Assembly: GCF_014203275.1 (NCBI RefSeq)
Contig: NZ_JACHIP010000002.1
Coordinates: forward strand, 1-64,000
Length of the DNA: 64,000 nucleotides
Origin: Granulicella aggregans
GTDB lineage: Bacteria; Acidobacteriota; Terriglobia; Terriglobales; Acidobacteriaceae
Direction: 5' to 3'
The notes under the pieces are model-generated. The model did not search any database, was not told the DNA's origin, and was given only the letters and a program-made list of their open reading frames with translations. Position 1 is the stretch's first letter; each line of letters opens with the position of its first letter. Below are positions 63,741 through 64,000 of the stretch, in pieces. The position numbers and the translations under genes were made by a program.

Positions 63741-64000
63741 CTACCCAGCCCGCTCGAACGGAATCTCCGGCGCCAGTCGCTGCTTCAAGTCTGTGCATCT
63801 CTTTTCAAATCCATAAAAGCTCACCACCGCCGCCCCGTAACTCAGCAGCGCGAAAGCGACCAGGCGCACAGCCAGCGGAAATCCCGCAAAGTGCAGCGCA
63901 ATGATTCCAATGATGGCTGGGTGATACACATACAGTCCATAACTGACCTGCCCGACAGCGCGCATCGGACGTGACGCCAGAAGCACGTTCACGAAACCGC
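63741..64000 (-). CDS. Acyltransferase family 3, C-terminal part, cut by the window
   Basis: The visible 86 residues include PMRAVGQVSYGLYVYHPAII, the last conserved block of OafA/YrhL-type acyltransferases, two membrane helices and a basic tail. The frame remains open to position 64000, so the start lies outside the window. Probably modifies a surface polysaccharide or lipid. Confidence 0.75.
   Translation of the reverse strand, partial: GFVNVLLASRPMRAVGQVSYGLYVYHPAIIGIIALHFAGFPLAVRLVAFALLSYGAAVVSFYGFEKRCTDLKQRLAPEIPFERAG

Overview
The window looks like part of a chromosome from an Acidobacteriota bacterium, most likely family Acidobacteriaceae (Terriglobus/Edaphobacter/Granulicella type). 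The reasons are a very large TonB-dependent receptor with an N-terminal carboxypeptidase-like domain, tandem secreted lactonase-type beta-propellers, strong AAGGAG-type ribosome sites and the overall core gene content. The lineage is inferred from protein style only.

Region 1 (231-24662) is a genomic island of about 24.4 kb inserted at the 3' end of a tRNA-Phe(GAA) gene (24642-24716, minus strand). A 24-bp direct repeat of the tRNA 3' end lies at 231-254 and 24639-24662, and a tyrosine integrase (23304-24539) sits next to the tRNA. The original tRNA terminator now lies beyond the far end of the island (171-196). Inside are two cargo blocks. Cargo 1 (449-9229) is a divergent locus. Three minus-strand genes encode exported or membrane proteins, and three plus-strand genes encode a DUF900-type alpha/beta hydrolase, a trypsin-like protease fused to a prokaryotic YEATS domain, and a partner of unknown function. 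I cannot match this set to a named system. Cargo 2 (9779-22533) is a defence block: a coiled-coil membrane protein, an HNH-like zinc protein with a small overlapping ORF, a three-gene ABC-3C system (nuclease-like effector, middle component, Rad50-like ATPase), an HTH/nucleotidyltransferase toxin-antitoxin pair, a PHP-ATPase fusion followed by a PD-(D/E)xK nuclease-like protein, a broken DJ-1/PfpI gene and a TetR regulator. Degenerate tRNA-Phe pieces lie at the edges of both blocks in alternating orientation (231-254 minus, 9286-9308 plus, 9403-9439 minus, 23078-23115 plus). This suggests a composite island built or rearranged by site-specific recombination.

Region 2 (25016-43574) is ordinary core chromosome: a secreted adenosine deaminase, a HAD-UbiA prenyltransferase fusion, AcpS, an MCE/MlaD protein with C-terminal repeats, an M13 metallopeptidase, three tandem secreted lactonase-like propellers, an acyltransferase, and a minus-strand pantothenate/CoA and nucleotide group (coaBC, panB, panC, pyrH).

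Region 3 (43649-52759) holds the TonB-dependent receptor, a short KdpD-like sensor kinase with a KdpE-like regulator, a small membrane protein and a KimA-like potassium importer, which suggests a potassium homeostasis unit without kdpFABC. RtcB RNA ligase follows.

Region 4 (52913-56250) is a minus-strand translation cluster, rplM-rpsI-rpsB-tsf, behind a good sigma70-type promoter and a leader of about 390 nt. Region 5 (56322-64000) has a small unknown gene, four polytopic GT-C-like membrane proteins, an FtsX/MacB-type ABC permease and an acyltransferase cut by the window end.
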